A DNA stretch of 64,000 nt from Streptomyces sp. MUM 2J (GTDB taxonomy: Bacteria; Actinomycetota; Actinomycetes; Streptomycetales; Streptomycetaceae): the NCBI RefSeq assembly GCF_022414535.1, contig NZ_JADWYM010000003.1, positions 1 through 64,000 on the forward strand, given 5' to 3'. The position numbers and the translations under genes were made by a program. The notes beneath the pieces were generated by a model. The model had not been told where the DNA came from and searched no databases. It saw nothing but the letters and a program-made list of their open reading frames with translations. Below are positions 47,938 through 55,867 of this stretch, piece by piece. The stretch's first letter is position 1, and every line of letters starts with the position of its first letter.

Positions 47938-48957
47938 TCAGGCGGCCCCGGCCGGTGCGGCGAACGGGTCCAGGGCGCGCACCGGGTGGACACGGCCGAC
48001 CGGCACGCCACCGCCGAGCAGCGGCTCGCCCGCGAACCCGGTGAGCAGCCCGGGGTCGACGCCGGCCCGGGCGACGGCCGCCGCGGCCACGGGTATGCGG
48101 GCGCGGTCGGCGCCGTCGGCGATCTTGACGGCGACGGCGCGGCCGTCGGGAAGCGCGGCGACCTGCACACCCTCGAAGCCGTCCTTGGCGAGCAGCCCGG
48201 GCACGGCCCGCATCAGCGCGGCCACGTCACGGCCGGAACCGGAGGCCATCTCCGCGTGCTCGCGCATGGCGTCGGCCACCTTCGCCTCGGGCGTGCGGGG
48301 CGGGGCCGTGGTGATGCGGGCCGCGGCGCGTGCCAGGCCGTGCAGGGAGACGGCGAACAGGGGCGCTCCGCAGCCGTCGACGGTGACCTGGGCGATGTGC
48401 CGGCCGGTGAGCTCCACGACGACCTCCGCGATGGCCTTCTGCAGCGGATGGCCGGGATCGAGGTAGTCGTGCAGTGACCAGCCGTTGAGCCGGCAGGTGT
48501 ACAGCATCGCGGCGTGCTTGCCGGAGCAGTTCTGCGCGAGCCGGCCGGGCACACGCCCCTCGCGGATCCACGTGTCCCGTACCACCGGGTCGAACGGCAG
48601 GTCGGGGATGTTGCGCAGGTCGGCCTCGGTGACGCGGGCCAGTTCCAGGATCCGCCGGGTCCCCGCGAGGTGGCGCTCCTCGCCGGAGTGGCTGGCCGCG
48701 GCGAGCGAGAGCAGGTCGCCCTCCAGCGGCAGGCCGGCACGGACCATGGCGACGGCCTGGACGGGCTTGAGCGCCGAGCGCGGGTAGAAGGCGGCCTCGA
48801 TGTCGCCGAGCTGGAGTTCGACATCACCGCCGGCGCCGAGGACGACGACCGAGCCGTAGTGGACGCCCTCGATCACCCCGCCGCGGACGAGGTGGGCTAC
48901 GGGGGCGTGGAGGGGTTCACGGACGAGGGGGGCGTCCGCGGGGAAGCTGCTGTACAT
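47938..48957 (-). CDS. L-asparaginase (thermolabile/RE-type family)
   Basis: A 339-residue protein of the AnsA_II-like family (DUF-type asparaginase distinct from the bacterial periplasmic enzymes). Typical segments are VVVLGAGGDVELQLGDIEAAFYPRSALKPVQAVAMV, AAASHSGEERHLAGTRRIL, QNCSGKHAAMLYTCRLNGWS and VDGCGAPLFAVSLHGLARAAA. The SxxK of SALKPVQ and the SGKH motif mark the serine-lysine site. It makes aspartate for the aspartase encoded next to it. ATG 48957 gives a start in line with the family; 48972 is possible. Confidence 0.9.
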   Translation of the reverse strand: MYSSFPADAPLVREPLHAPVAHLVRGGVIEGVHYGSVVVLGAGGDVELQLGDIEAAFYPRSALKPVQAVAMVRAGLPLEGDLLSLAAASHSGEERHLAGTRRILELARVTEADLRNIPDLPFDPVVRDTWIREGRVPGRLAQNCSGKHAAMLYTCRLNGWSLHDYLDPGHPLQKAIAEVVVELTGRHIAQVTVDGCGAPLFAVSLHGLARAAARITTAPPRTPEAKVADAMREHAEMASGSGRDVAALMRAVPGLLAKDGFEGVQVAALPDGRAVAVKIADGADRARIPVAAAAVARAGVDPGLLTGFAGEPLLGGGVPVGRVHPVRALDPFAAPAGAA

Positions 48958-49192
48958 CACTGCCTGGACCACCGGTGGGTTGTCGTGGCCGGGCGCGGGG
49001 TGCGCGCGGCGGCTCTGGATGAGGTGCGGGCGATGCGTCGGAGGCCGGTCCGGCCGGCGACCGCGGCACCCGTGTGCGGCGGCGGGCTCCGCACGGTGGG
49101 GGGTCCGGCGGGCACCGGTGCCCGGAGGGCTGCGGGGAGGGCCGGCGTCACCGCCGCGGTGCAGGGGGCACCCGGCCGCCGGAACTGCCCGT

Positions 49193-49924
49193 TCATGCCC
49201 GGGGGCCGCCGTCCGCCGTGGCGTCCTGTTGTGCGGAACGCACGATCGTCGTGAGGGTGTTCTCGACCCCGTCGAGGTGGAACCGCATGGCCTCCACCGC
49301 GTCGTCCGCGCTGCCGTCCAGCAGTGCCTCGTAGATCGCCACGTGTTCGCGGTGGCCCCGGTCGCGCCGGCCGCCGACCTCGTTGAGGAAGGCGGACTGG
49401 CGTGCCAGGGCGTCCCGGATCTCCTCGATCACCCGGCGGAAGACGGGGTTCTGGGAGGCCTCGGCGATCGCGAGGTGGAAGAGGGTGTCCATGGCCACCC
49501 AGGCGGTGGTGTCGGACTCGCGCTCCATGCGGTCCAGCAGATGTTCGATGTGGTCGAGGTCCTCCCGGGTGCGCCGCACCGCGGCGTAGCCCGCGACCGG
49601 GATCTCGATGTGGCGGCGGACCTCCAGCAGATCGCTGGCCGCGTAGTCGCCGAAGGTGGGGTCCTCCACCGCATGGGCGACCACGAAGGTGCCCTTGCCG
49701 GTCCTGGAGACCGTCAGGCCCATGGTCTGCAGGGCGCGCAGTGCCTCGCGCAGCACCGGCCGGGAGACCTCCAGGCTGCGGCACAGCTCGGCCTCGGAGG
49801 GGAGCTTGTCGCCGATCGCGTACTCGCCGTGCTCGATGGCGTGGCGCAGGTGCGCCAGTACGGCCTCCATGGCGCTGACGCGCCGGGGCCCCTGACCGGC
49901 TGTCTGGCTGTCTGACAGGTTCAC
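49193..49924 (-). CDS. FadR/FCD-type GntR transcriptional regulator
   Basis: A 243-residue regulator. The winged helix is at residues about 20-85 (LAHLRHAIEHGEYAIGDKLPSEAELCRSLEVSRPVLREALRALQTMGLTVSRTGKGTF). The FCD domain follows, with metal-binding His/Asp/Glu in LDHIEHLLDRMER, DTLFHLAIAEASQNPVF and DRGHREHVAIYEALL. Such proteins sense acidic metabolites. It lies upstream of the asparaginase-aspartase-glutaminase genes on the same strand and is their likely regulator. A TGTCAGACA-like site covers codons 3-6. Confidence 0.92.
   Translation of the reverse strand: MNLSDSQTAGQGPRRVSAMEAVLAHLRHAIEHGEYAIGDKLPSEAELCRSLEVSRPVLREALRALQTMGLTVSRTGKGTFVVAHAVEDPTFGDYAASDLLEVRRHIEIPVAGYAAVRRTREDLDHIEHLLDRMERESDTTAWVAMDTLFHLAIAEASQNPVFRRVIEEIRDALARQSAFLNEVGGRRDRGHREHVAIYEALLDGSADDAVEAMRFHLDGVENTLTTIVRSAQQDATADGGPRA
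49908..49918. promoter_or_regulatory. FCD-type operator-like repeat at the regulator's own start
   Basis: CTGTCTGACAG (inverted repeat TGTC/GACA) lies over codons 3-6 of the FCD regulator, preceded by a second TGTCTGGC. The core matches the general GTCnGAC operator of this family, suggesting autoregulation. Confidence 0.4.
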
Positions 49925-49982
49925 GGGAGAGATACTCCGGGTGGCCGGACCCCGGTGTCAAGGCGGATGCGAACAGGAATCC

Positions 49983-50020
49983 GGGGGCGGTGGACCCGGC
50001 GGAACAGGTTCACCGCCCCC
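49983..50020 (-). terminator. Hairpin terminator after uppP
   Basis: GGGGGCGGTG and CACCGCCCCC form a 10-bp perfect stem that extends four more pairs with one G-T, starting 17 nt after the uppP stop codon. Confidence 0.65.
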
Positions 50021-50037
50021 GAGGGCGCGATCGCGGC

Positions 50038-50874
50038 TCAGCCGTTCAGCACGCCCGCACCGAGCAGGCCGAACAGCGCCAGGCCGATGACGATGCGGTA
50101 CAGCACGAAGGCGTTGAAGGAGTGCTTGGCGACGAACTTCAGCAGCCAGGCGATGGACGCGTAGGCCACGACGAAGGAGACCACGGTGCCCACGGCCAGC
50201 GGGGCGGCGCCCACACCGGCGCCGAGGGCGTCCTTCAGCTCGTACAGTCCCGCGCCGGTCAGCGCCGGGATGCCGAGGAAGAAGGACAGGCGGGTGGCGG
50301 CGACGCGGTCCAGGTCGAGCATCAGGGCGGTGGACATGGTGGCGCCGGAGCGGGAGAAGCCGGGGAAGAGCAGCGCGAGGATCTGCGAGCTGCCGACCAG
50401 CATCGCGTCCTTCAGGGAGGTGTCGTCCTCGCCGCGCTTGTGGCGGCCCATCTGGTCGGCCGCCCACATCACACCGGATCCGAGGATCAGCGAGCCCGCC
50501 ACCACCCACAGCGAGGCGAGCGGGCCCTCGATGAGCGGCTTCGCGGCCAGGCCCACGACGACGATCGGGATGGTGGCGTAGATCACCCACCAGGCGAACT
50601 TGTAGTCGTGGTGGTAGCGCTCCTCCTTGTCCCGCAGCCCGCGGAACCAGGCGGAGACGATCCGCACGATGTCCTTGAAGAAGTACAGGAGCACGGCGGC
50701 GATCGCCCCGACCTGGATGACGGCCGAGAATCCGACGACGGCGGTGTCGTCCACGGGAATGTCCATGAGCCCCTCGGCGATCTTGAGATGGCCGGTGGAG
50801 GAGACGGGCAGGAATTCGGTCACCCCCTCGACGACTCCGAGGACGACGGCCTGACCGACGTTGATGGCGCTCAT
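50038..50874 (-). CDS. uppP: Undecaprenyl-diphosphatase UppP (BacA)
   Basis: A 278-residue membrane phosphatase of the BacA family, of full length. It recycles undecaprenyl pyrophosphate for wall synthesis and gives bacitracin tolerance. Motifs are VVLGVVEGVTEFLPVSSTGHLKIAEGLM near residue 12 and LFPGFSRSGATMSTALMLDLDRVAATRLSFFLGIPA near residue 165, with eight membrane segments. Several uppP paralogs are usual in Streptomyces. The gene is alone on its transcript, ended by the hairpin at 49983. Confidence 0.96.
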   Translation of the reverse strand: MSAINVGQAVVLGVVEGVTEFLPVSSTGHLKIAEGLMDIPVDDTAVVGFSAVIQVGAIAAVLLYFFKDIVRIVSAWFRGLRDKEERYHHDYKFAWWVIYATIPIVVVGLAAKPLIEGPLASLWVVAGSLILGSGVMWAADQMGRHKRGEDDTSLKDAMLVGSSQILALLFPGFSRSGATMSTALMLDLDRVAATRLSFFLGIPALTGAGLYELKDALGAGVGAAPLAVGTVVSFVVAYASIAWLLKFVAKHSFNAFVLYRIVIGLALFGLLGAGVLNG

Positions 50875-50988
50875 GGGATCCAGTTCTTCTCAGCGTGGGG
50901 CGGGTGCGGCGGGGACAGTCTTACTACACGGGCGCAAGAGGCCGCGCCCCGGGCAGGTCGCGGGCGGTACCCCCTTGGCCCGGCGGGC

Positions 50989-51047
50989 GGCCCCCGGGGC
51001 GGCAGTCGCCGCCGCTGGCCTTCAGCCCGGGCGGCGGTGGCGGGGGC
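50989..51047. repeat. 59-bp GC-rich repeat, copy 1
   Basis: Identical over 59 bases to 55809-55867, in the same orientation. The ends (GGCCCCCGGGG ... GGCGGGGGC) and middle are partly self-complementary, so the minus-strand RNA can fold. It lies 76 nt past the crcB stop codon and may act as a terminator. Confidence 0.7.
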
Positions 51048-51122
51048 GCGAGCACGCCGGACACCACGCGGTGAACGAGTGTGCCCGGCGCCCCGAGGCG
51101 CGCGGGGACTTGCGCACGACCC

Positions 51123-51497
51123 CTAGGCCCACAGCGCGCGGGCGAGGGTCACCCCCAGGAAGGCCGCTCCCAGCCCGGCCGCGATGCTCGCCGCGACGTT
51201 CAGGACCGCGTAGAAGCGGGCCCCGGTCTCGGTCAGCCGCAGCGTTTCGTAGGAGAAGGTCGAGTACGTCGACAGCGCACCGCACAACCCCGTGCCGAGC
51301 AGCAGCCGCAGATGGGAGCCGGTGGCGCCCGCCACCGCGGCGCCGGTCACCAGACCGAGCAGGAGGCAGCCGGTGACGTTGACGGCGAAGGTGCCCCAGG
51401 GGAAGACCGAGTCGTGTCGGGACTGCACCGCGCGGTCGGTGAGGTAGCGCAGCGGGGCGCCGGCCATGCCGCCGACGACGACCAGCAGCCAGTTCAC
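51123..51497 (-). CDS. crcB: Fluoride channel CrcB/Fluc, subunit 1
   Basis: A 124-residue protein with four membrane helices. Family marks are [34 protein letters not shown] (the conserved Asn) and [19 protein letters not shown] (the F-rich ion path). Two Fluc proteins form a dual-topology pair that exports fluoride. GTG 51497 overlaps the DUF190 stop codon by four bases. Confidence 0.95.
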   Translation of the reverse strand: MNWLLVVVGGMAGAPLRYLTDRAVQSRHDSVFPWGTFAVNVTGCLLLGLVTGAAVAGATGSHLRLLLGTGLCGALSTYSTFSYETLRLTETGARFYAVLNVAASIAAGLGAAFLGVTLARALWA

Positions 51498-51874
51498 GAC
51501 GAGTTCTTACCCTTCGCGTCCATCGCGCCGGGGCCGGGTCGGCGGCCGACGTACCGGATGACCTCGCAGTCGTCGAGCATCACAAGCCCCTCCGCCACGA
51601 GTTCGTCGAGCTGCGGCAGGAAGGCCCGGACGCGCTCCTCGGTGTCGACGATGACGATCGCCACCGGAAGGTCCTCGCTCAGCGACAGCAGGCGCTGGGT
51701 GTGGATCAGCGACGTGGCGCCGAAGCCCTCGATGCCGCGGAAGACGCTGGCCCCGGCGAGGCCGGCGGCGTGGGCGCGGTGGACGATCTCGCTGTAGAGC
51801 GGTTTGTGGTGCCAGGTGTCGTTCTCGCCGATGAAGACGGTCACGCGCAGAGCGCGGCCGGTCAGCCTCGTCAT
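51494..51874 (-). CDS. DUF190 family protein
   Basis: A 126-residue soluble protein with the DUF190 pattern: [46 protein letters not shown] ... [30 protein letters not shown]. The fold is PII-like, so it may sense a nucleotide or ion level and control the channels. It is encoded between two crcB genes, overlapping each by four bases, as in many actinomycetes. A link to fluoride is inferred from context. Confidence 0.93.
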   Translation of the reverse strand: MTRLTGRALRVTVFIGENDTWHHKPLYSEIVHRAHAAGLAGASVFRGIEGFGATSLIHTQRLLSLSEDLPVAIVIVDTEERVRAFLPQLDELVAEGLVMLDDCEVIRYVGRRPGPGAMDAKGKNSS

Positions 51875-52332
51875 CGCTGCCTCCAGGTCAGGACGCGCCG
51901 GGTCGCCGCGGCGGCGGCCCAGACCGCGGCCAGCGCCGCGAGCGGGGTCGCCGCGAGGTAGGCCAGCGCGGTGCGCGCATGGCCGGTGTCGACCAGTTTC
52001 TGGATGTCGACGGCGTAGGTGGAGAAGGTGGTGAAACCGCCGAGGACGCCGGTGCCGAAGAAGGGCCGCACCAGCCGGTGGGCGGCGAGTGCCTCGGTGA
52101 TGAGGACCATGAACACGCCTATCACCGCACAGCCGGCGACGTTGGTCCAGAAGGTCTGCCAGGGAAATCCACCGGCCGCAGCGGCCCCCCAGAGCGAGAC
52201 GCCGTACCGGGCGGCGGCACCGGCACCGCCGCCGAGCGCCACCGCCGCGAGGACGGGAAGCTGCGCCCGCCACGCGGATCGCCACGGCGCGCGCGGCCGG
52301 ACTCGGAGGCTCTGGGCTCCCGGGGCTGTCAT
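51871..52332 (-). CDS. crcB: Fluoride channel CrcB/Fluc, subunit 2
   Basis: A 153-residue four-helix protein with a 25-residue basic N-terminal extension. Marks are [37 protein letters not shown] and [21 protein letters not shown]. It pairs with the 124-residue CrcB to form one export channel. It is the first gene of the crcB-DUF190-crcB operon. I looked for a fluoride riboswitch upstream (52333-52418) and saw no convincing match. Confidence 0.95.
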   Translation of the reverse strand: MTAPGAQSLRVRPRAPWRSAWRAQLPVLAAVALGGGAGAAARYGVSLWGAAAAGGFPWQTFWTNVAGCAVIGVFMVLITEALAAHRLVRPFFGTGVLGGFTTFSTYAVDIQKLVDTGHARTALAYLAATPLAALAAVWAAAAATRRVLTWRQR

Positions 52333-52418
52333 CGTCGTACGTCTCCTGTTGGACCCCTCGACCGCACCGGGGGGTGATCATGGCCGGTCTTCACCCTATC
52401 CCGGGGCTCCGGGCGCGG

Positions 52419-53384
52419 TCACTTCGCGTCCGGAGCCGCGCACACGGCCACGCCCGGCTCCCACAGGCTGCCCAGGACGAGCCGCTCCCCCACCGCGCAG
52501 ACGCTGGTGACCATGCGGAAGCCGGAGCGGCGGCGGGCCAGGTGGTGCAGGATGCGTCCGTCGTCGCCGACGGCGAGGACGGCCGCCCCGCCCGTGGGGC
52601 GGAAGGGTGCGCGCACGGCCGCGCGGGCGGCGGTGCGGCGAACGGCCGGGCCGGCGCGGTGCAGGAGGTCAAGCGGGGGTACGCGCGGTCCCGCCAGCGC
52701 GACCCAGATCGGGCCGTCGGGTCCGGCGCGCCAGATGTTGTCCGGCATGCCGGGCAGGTTCTCGGCGAAGGGCTCGGCGTGCCCGGCCCGGGGGCCGGTG
52801 AGCCAGTAGCGGGTGAGCCGGTACGCGCCGGTCTCCGCGACGACCAGGAAGGAACCGTCGGCGGCCGGTGCGCACCCGTTGGCGAACTGAAGCCCGTCCA
52901 GCAGCACTTCGGGTTCCTGCCGGTCGGGCCGAAGGCGCAGCAGCCGTCCGGTGCCGGTGTGTTCGACGATGTCGCCGATCCACTGGTCCAGGGGGTAGCG
53001 GCGGCTGGAGACGGTGAAGCAGACGCTGCCGTCGGGCAGGGCGACGACATTGCTGGCGAACCTGATCCGTTGGCCCTCCACCGTGTCCGCGAGGACGCGC
53101 ACGGTGCCGTCGCCGAGGGAGACGCGCAGCAGCCCCCGTTCGGCGTCGCACACCAGCAGGTCGCCGTCCGGGGGGAGTTCGAGCCCGAGGGGCCGTCCCC
53201 CGGTATCGGCGAGCACCTCGGTGCGCACCGGCGCTCCTGGCTCCGCGAGGCCGAGGACGCGCACGATGCGCCCGTTCTCCAGTCCGGTGAGGATTCTTCC
53301 CTGCCCGTCGGCGACGACGTCCTCGGGGCCACGGCCGGGGAGGCGGAGGTAGCGGAGCGGGACGAGTTCGCCGGTTCGGTCCAT
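52419..53384 (-). CDS. SMP-30/gluconolactonase/strictosidine-synthase-like protein
   Basis: A 321-residue six-bladed propeller. Blade repeats read PEDVVADGQGRILTGLENGRIVRVL, GRPLGLELPPDGDLLVCDAERGLLRVSL, ASNVVALPDGSVCFTVSS and NGCAPAADGSFLVVAETGAYRLTRYWL; the phrase PGMPDNIWRAGPDGPIWVALAG is typical of the strictosidine-synthase-like branch. It may hydrolyse a lactone. There is no signal peptide. The start is ATG 53384. Confidence 0.85.
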   Translation of the reverse strand: MDRTGELVPLRYLRLPGRGPEDVVADGQGRILTGLENGRIVRVLGLAEPGAPVRTEVLADTGGRPLGLELPPDGDLLVCDAERGLLRVSLGDGTVRVLADTVEGQRIRFASNVVALPDGSVCFTVSSRRYPLDQWIGDIVEHTGTGRLLRLRPDRQEPEVLLDGLQFANGCAPAADGSFLVVAETGAYRLTRYWLTGPRAGHAEPFAENLPGMPDNIWRAGPDGPIWVALAGPRVPPLDLLHRAGPAVRRTAARAAVRAPFRPTGGAAVLAVGDDGRILHHLARRRSGFRMVTSVCAVGERLVLGSLWEPGVAVCAAPDAK

Positions 53385-53801
53385 GGGTGTCTGCCCTTCG
53401 CCGGATGTGCCAGCCACCTCAGGGCCGAGCGGAGGTGGAGCGGGGGGAACGGAGGCGGCCCTTGGGGGGGGGGACGCGGGGCTTGACGGAGCCGGGATAC
53501 GGGCCGGGTCCACCGTCCGCGCGCGGCGGCGGCCTGGGCGCGACGGGCGCGGGAGGACGCGGGGCGACGCGGGGCGACGCCCCGCGGGCCCTGCTCGGTG
53601 TGGTGGGACCAGGGAGGCCGCCCGGGAAGGTCGTCCGTCACGGCGATGGCGGCGGTTCCTCCTGCGGCCGGGGCGCGTGGTGAGGCGGCCCGGAGAGGGC
53701 CCGCGCTCACCGGTGGCGCGTGGGGCCCGGAGCCGTCGCCGCCGTCTGCGGCGCGGGCGTGCCGTGGCCACGGCGGCGGCCCCCGCGGTCGCCGCCATGG
53801 C
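53385..53801. other. G-rich gap with a run of ten G
   Basis: A 417-bp gap without a gene. It has a run of ten G at 53464-53473, a tandem ACGCGGGGCG pair near 53557-53577 and the hairpin CGCGGGGCG-A-CGCCCCGCG at 53568-53586. The hairpin may end the HTH gene transcript. Confidence 0.5.
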
Positions 53802-54089
53802 TCACCAGCCCTTTTCGAACATTCTCGCCACCTCGGCGATCCGCATCTCGTCCCGGCGGTACAGCATGCGGCGCCGGACGTACCGCGTGCGCAGCAGCCC
53901 GATACGCGCCAGCAGCGTGAGATCGGTCTCCGCGACGCGGTGGGGGACGCCCAGCGCGACGGCGACCGCGTGCGCGGTGACACCGTCCTCGGCCAGGTCG
54001 CCGCACCGCTGCGGCGGGAAGTGTGCGCACGGATCCTTGAGCCGCTCCAGGATGTCCAGGCGCCGGTCACTGACGGGAGTCCCCAGCAT
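53802..54089 (-). CDS. Small ArsR-like winged-helix regulator
   Basis: A 95-residue protein: VSDRRLDILERLKDPCAHFPPQRCGDLAEDGVTAHAVAVALGVPHRVAETDLTLLARIGLLRTRYVRRRMLYRRDEMRIAEVARMF. That is a single winged helix with a wing and dimer helix. A Cys-His pair (DPCAHFPPQRC) precedes the recognition part and could bind a metal or sense redox state. ATG 54089 has GGAGGGGAG upstream; an in-frame reading to 54221 is less likely. No target is obvious. Confidence 0.75.
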   Translation of the reverse strand: MLGTPVSDRRLDILERLKDPCAHFPPQRCGDLAEDGVTAHAVAVALGVPHRVAETDLTLLARIGLLRTRYVRRRMLYRRDEMRIAEVARMFEKGW

Positions 54090-54543
54090 CGCGCTCCCCT
54101 CCGTCCCTTCCGTCGGGGCTGCCTCAAACCACGTCTCCCCAATGTTCCGCATGACGGGCCGCCCTGTCCGGGGCTTCCGGCCCTTTGTCCGGTACCGAAC
54201 GGCCGTACAGGGTAAGCGCATTCGAGTGAGCCGCCGGAAGGACGGGCCCGCCGCCCACGGCCGGGCCCGTGGCGTGACGGGCCGGCGTGACCGGGCGTCG
54301 GTGGCCGGACCCTGCCGTGGGCGGCGGTGCCGTGCCGTGGGAGCCGCACGGGTGCCGGTACTGCCGCCCGTTACCGGAGGAGGCTTCGGCTGGGTCGAGT
54401 CGTTGCCGCAGGGCCGTCGCCGGAGCCGTCACGGCGTCGATCCGCCGAGCGGGGCGCCGGGTTCGCCTTCCTGCGGTGCCTGGCGGGGCCCGGCTGCCGA
54501 CGCACGGCGACCGCGAGATCCAGTCGGTGCCCTCCCGTGGCTG

Positions 54544-54678
54544 ATGACGGACGTCCGGGATGTGCCCGTCGTGGCGCTGCCGGCGCTGTCGGGTGTCCCG
54601 ATCGCGGTCGTGGGCGCGGCGATCCCCGCCCGGCGGGCGGCCCGGCTCACGGTCTCCGAGGTTCTGTACGACGAGTGA
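54544..54678 (+). pseudogene. 3' remnant of an FtsX/MacB-type ABC permease
   Basis: The last 44 codons encode LSGVPIAVVGAAIPARRAAR followed by LTVSEVLYDE, the usual end of FtsX-family permeases (final membrane helix, then PARRAARL). No ribosome site or upstream membrane segments are found in 54090-54543, which otherwise holds only the HTH gene promoter. It looks like the leftover of a deleted gene. Confidence 0.6.
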
Positions 54679-54771
54679 GGCGGGGCGGGGAGCCCGCGGC
54701 CGGTCGGGGCCGGAGAAGCGCCCACTGGTTGCACGCTCAACGGGTGACCGGTCCGGTGTTACCGTGCAGAC

Positions 54772-55173
54772 ATGGCACTGACGACGGCCGGGACCCGGCT
54801 CGAGGAGCGCTGGCGGGGCATCCTGGCCGTGCATGCGCGCACCATGTGCGAGATCGACCGCGTCCTGCACCCGCACGGCCTGGGAGCGAGCGACTTCGAG
54901 GTGCTCGACATCCTCGCCTCGGCCCCCGATGAGGGTGGCCTGTGCCGGGTGCAGAACCTCGTCGGGCGGGTGCACCTCAGCCAGAGCGCGCTGTCCCGCC
55001 TCATCGGCCGCCTGGAGAAGGACGGTCTGGTGCAGCGCTCGGTGTGCGCGGAGGACCGGCGCGGTGTGTGGGTGGCCCTCACCGGCAAGGGCCGCCGGCT
55101 GCACGACGAGGTGCTGCCGCTGCAGCGGGAAGTGCTGCAGCGCACGCTCGGCGAACGGTACGAGGACCGGTAG
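54772..55173 (+). CDS. MarR-family transcriptional regulator
   Basis: A 133-residue regulator. The winged helix is complete: FEVLDILASAPDEGGLCRVQNLVGRVHLSQSALSRLIGRLEKDGLVQRSVCAEDRRGVWVALTGKGRRL, with the DRRG wing typical of MarR. Two cysteines (GGLCRVQ and RSVCAEDRR) could sense oxidants. The start is ATG 54772. Convergent with the SseB-like gene; a hairpin lies between. Confidence 0.92.
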   Translation: MALTTAGTRLEERWRGILAVHARTMCEIDRVLHPHGLGASDFEVLDILASAPDEGGLCRVQNLVGRVHLSQSALSRLIGRLEKDGLVQRSVCAEDRRGVWVALTGKGRRLHDEVLPLQREVLQRTLGERYEDR

Positions 55174-55188
55174 GCGCCCTGCGACGGG

Positions 55189-55220
55189 GCTCCCGGCCGA
55201 CGGGGCCGGCGGCCGGGAGC
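55189..55220. terminator. Bidirectional hairpin terminator
   Basis: GCTCCCGGCCG and CGGCCGGGAGC form a perfect 11-bp stem around a 10-nt loop in the 56-bp gap between the convergent MarR and SseB-like genes. Confidence 0.75.
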
Positions 55221-55229
55221 CGACGCGTC

Positions 55230-55631
55230 CTACGGCCGGGCCAGCAGGGTGCGCACCCCCTCGGAGGTGAGGGTCAGCGGATGCGAGGAGCCGGCGTCGA
55301 TGGTCAGGGAGACATCGTCCGCCGGCCACTGCGCGGCCAGGGCACCCAGGGGCACCAGGCGGTAGCGCGAGATGTACGGCAGTAGCCCGGCCATCTCCAG
55401 TTCCGAGGTGAAGACCGGGACCACGGGCTCGCCGCCCGGCCGTTCCAGCACCGGCAGGGCGACCGTGGAGGGATCCACGGCGTCCGCGTCGGTGGCGTCG
55501 TCGGGCACGGGCACCAGTACGTCGCAGCCGGCGAGCGTCTCCAGCGCCGCCGCGTCCTCGGTGTCGCGGGCCAGGGCATCCAGCGCGCGCTGCGCCGGGC
55601 TGGCGTGGTTGTCGTTCGCGGAAGTGTCCAT
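55230..55631 (-). CDS. SseB-like protein
   Basis: A 133-residue protein with the SseB N-terminal domain order: QRALDALARDTEDAAALETLAGCDVLVPVPDD, then LPVLERPGGEPVVPVFTSELEMAGLLP and a C-terminal VSLTIDAGSSHPLTLTSEGV. SseB domains are small scaffolds with no known chemistry in Streptomyces. The start is ATG 55631. The upstream gap has two near-identical 12-bp direct repeats (CCGGTGGAATCC / CCGGTGGATTCC at 55735 and 55753). Confidence 0.75.
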   Translation of the reverse strand: MDTSANDNHASPAQRALDALARDTEDAAALETLAGCDVLVPVPDDATDADAVDPSTVALPVLERPGGEPVVPVFTSELEMAGLLPYISRYRLVPLGALAAQWPADDVSLTIDAGSSHPLTLTSEGVRTLLARP

Positions 55632-55808
55632 GACGGCTTCCCTCGTTCACGGGGGCGGTGTCGCCTACGAGCCGTGCAGCTCACGGGCGCGATCGGGCCT
55701 CGCGTACCCCATCCCGGGCGGGTGCATTCCTGCACCGGTGGAATCCCTCCCTCCGGTGGATTCCGCCGGTCCGAAACCGAGGCGGTGGCCCGGACGGTGC
55801 GGGTCACG

Positions 55809-55867
55809 GGCCCCCGGGGCGGCAGTCGCCGCCGCTGGCCTTCAGCCCGGGCGGCGGTGGCGGGGGC
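55809..55867. repeat. 59-bp GC-rich repeat, copy 2
   Basis: Same 59 bases as 50989-51047. It covers the last eight codons and the stop of the Lrp-like gene and the bases after it, so part of the repeat is coding here. In both places it lies at the 3' end of a minus-strand gene. Confidence 0.7.

Noticed and set aside
44781..48044. A 1087-codon open frame on the plus strand
   Set aside because: It runs antisense across the MptB-like, glutaminase and aspartase genes, all with clear family motifs. Its translation is low-complexity Gly/Arg/Asp-rich, a typical high-GC shadow frame.
52333..52418. Fluoride riboswitch before the crcB operon
   Set aside because: The leader has a GC-rich stem, but the conserved pseudoknot bases of the crcB motif could not be matched by eye. 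A covariance search would settle it.
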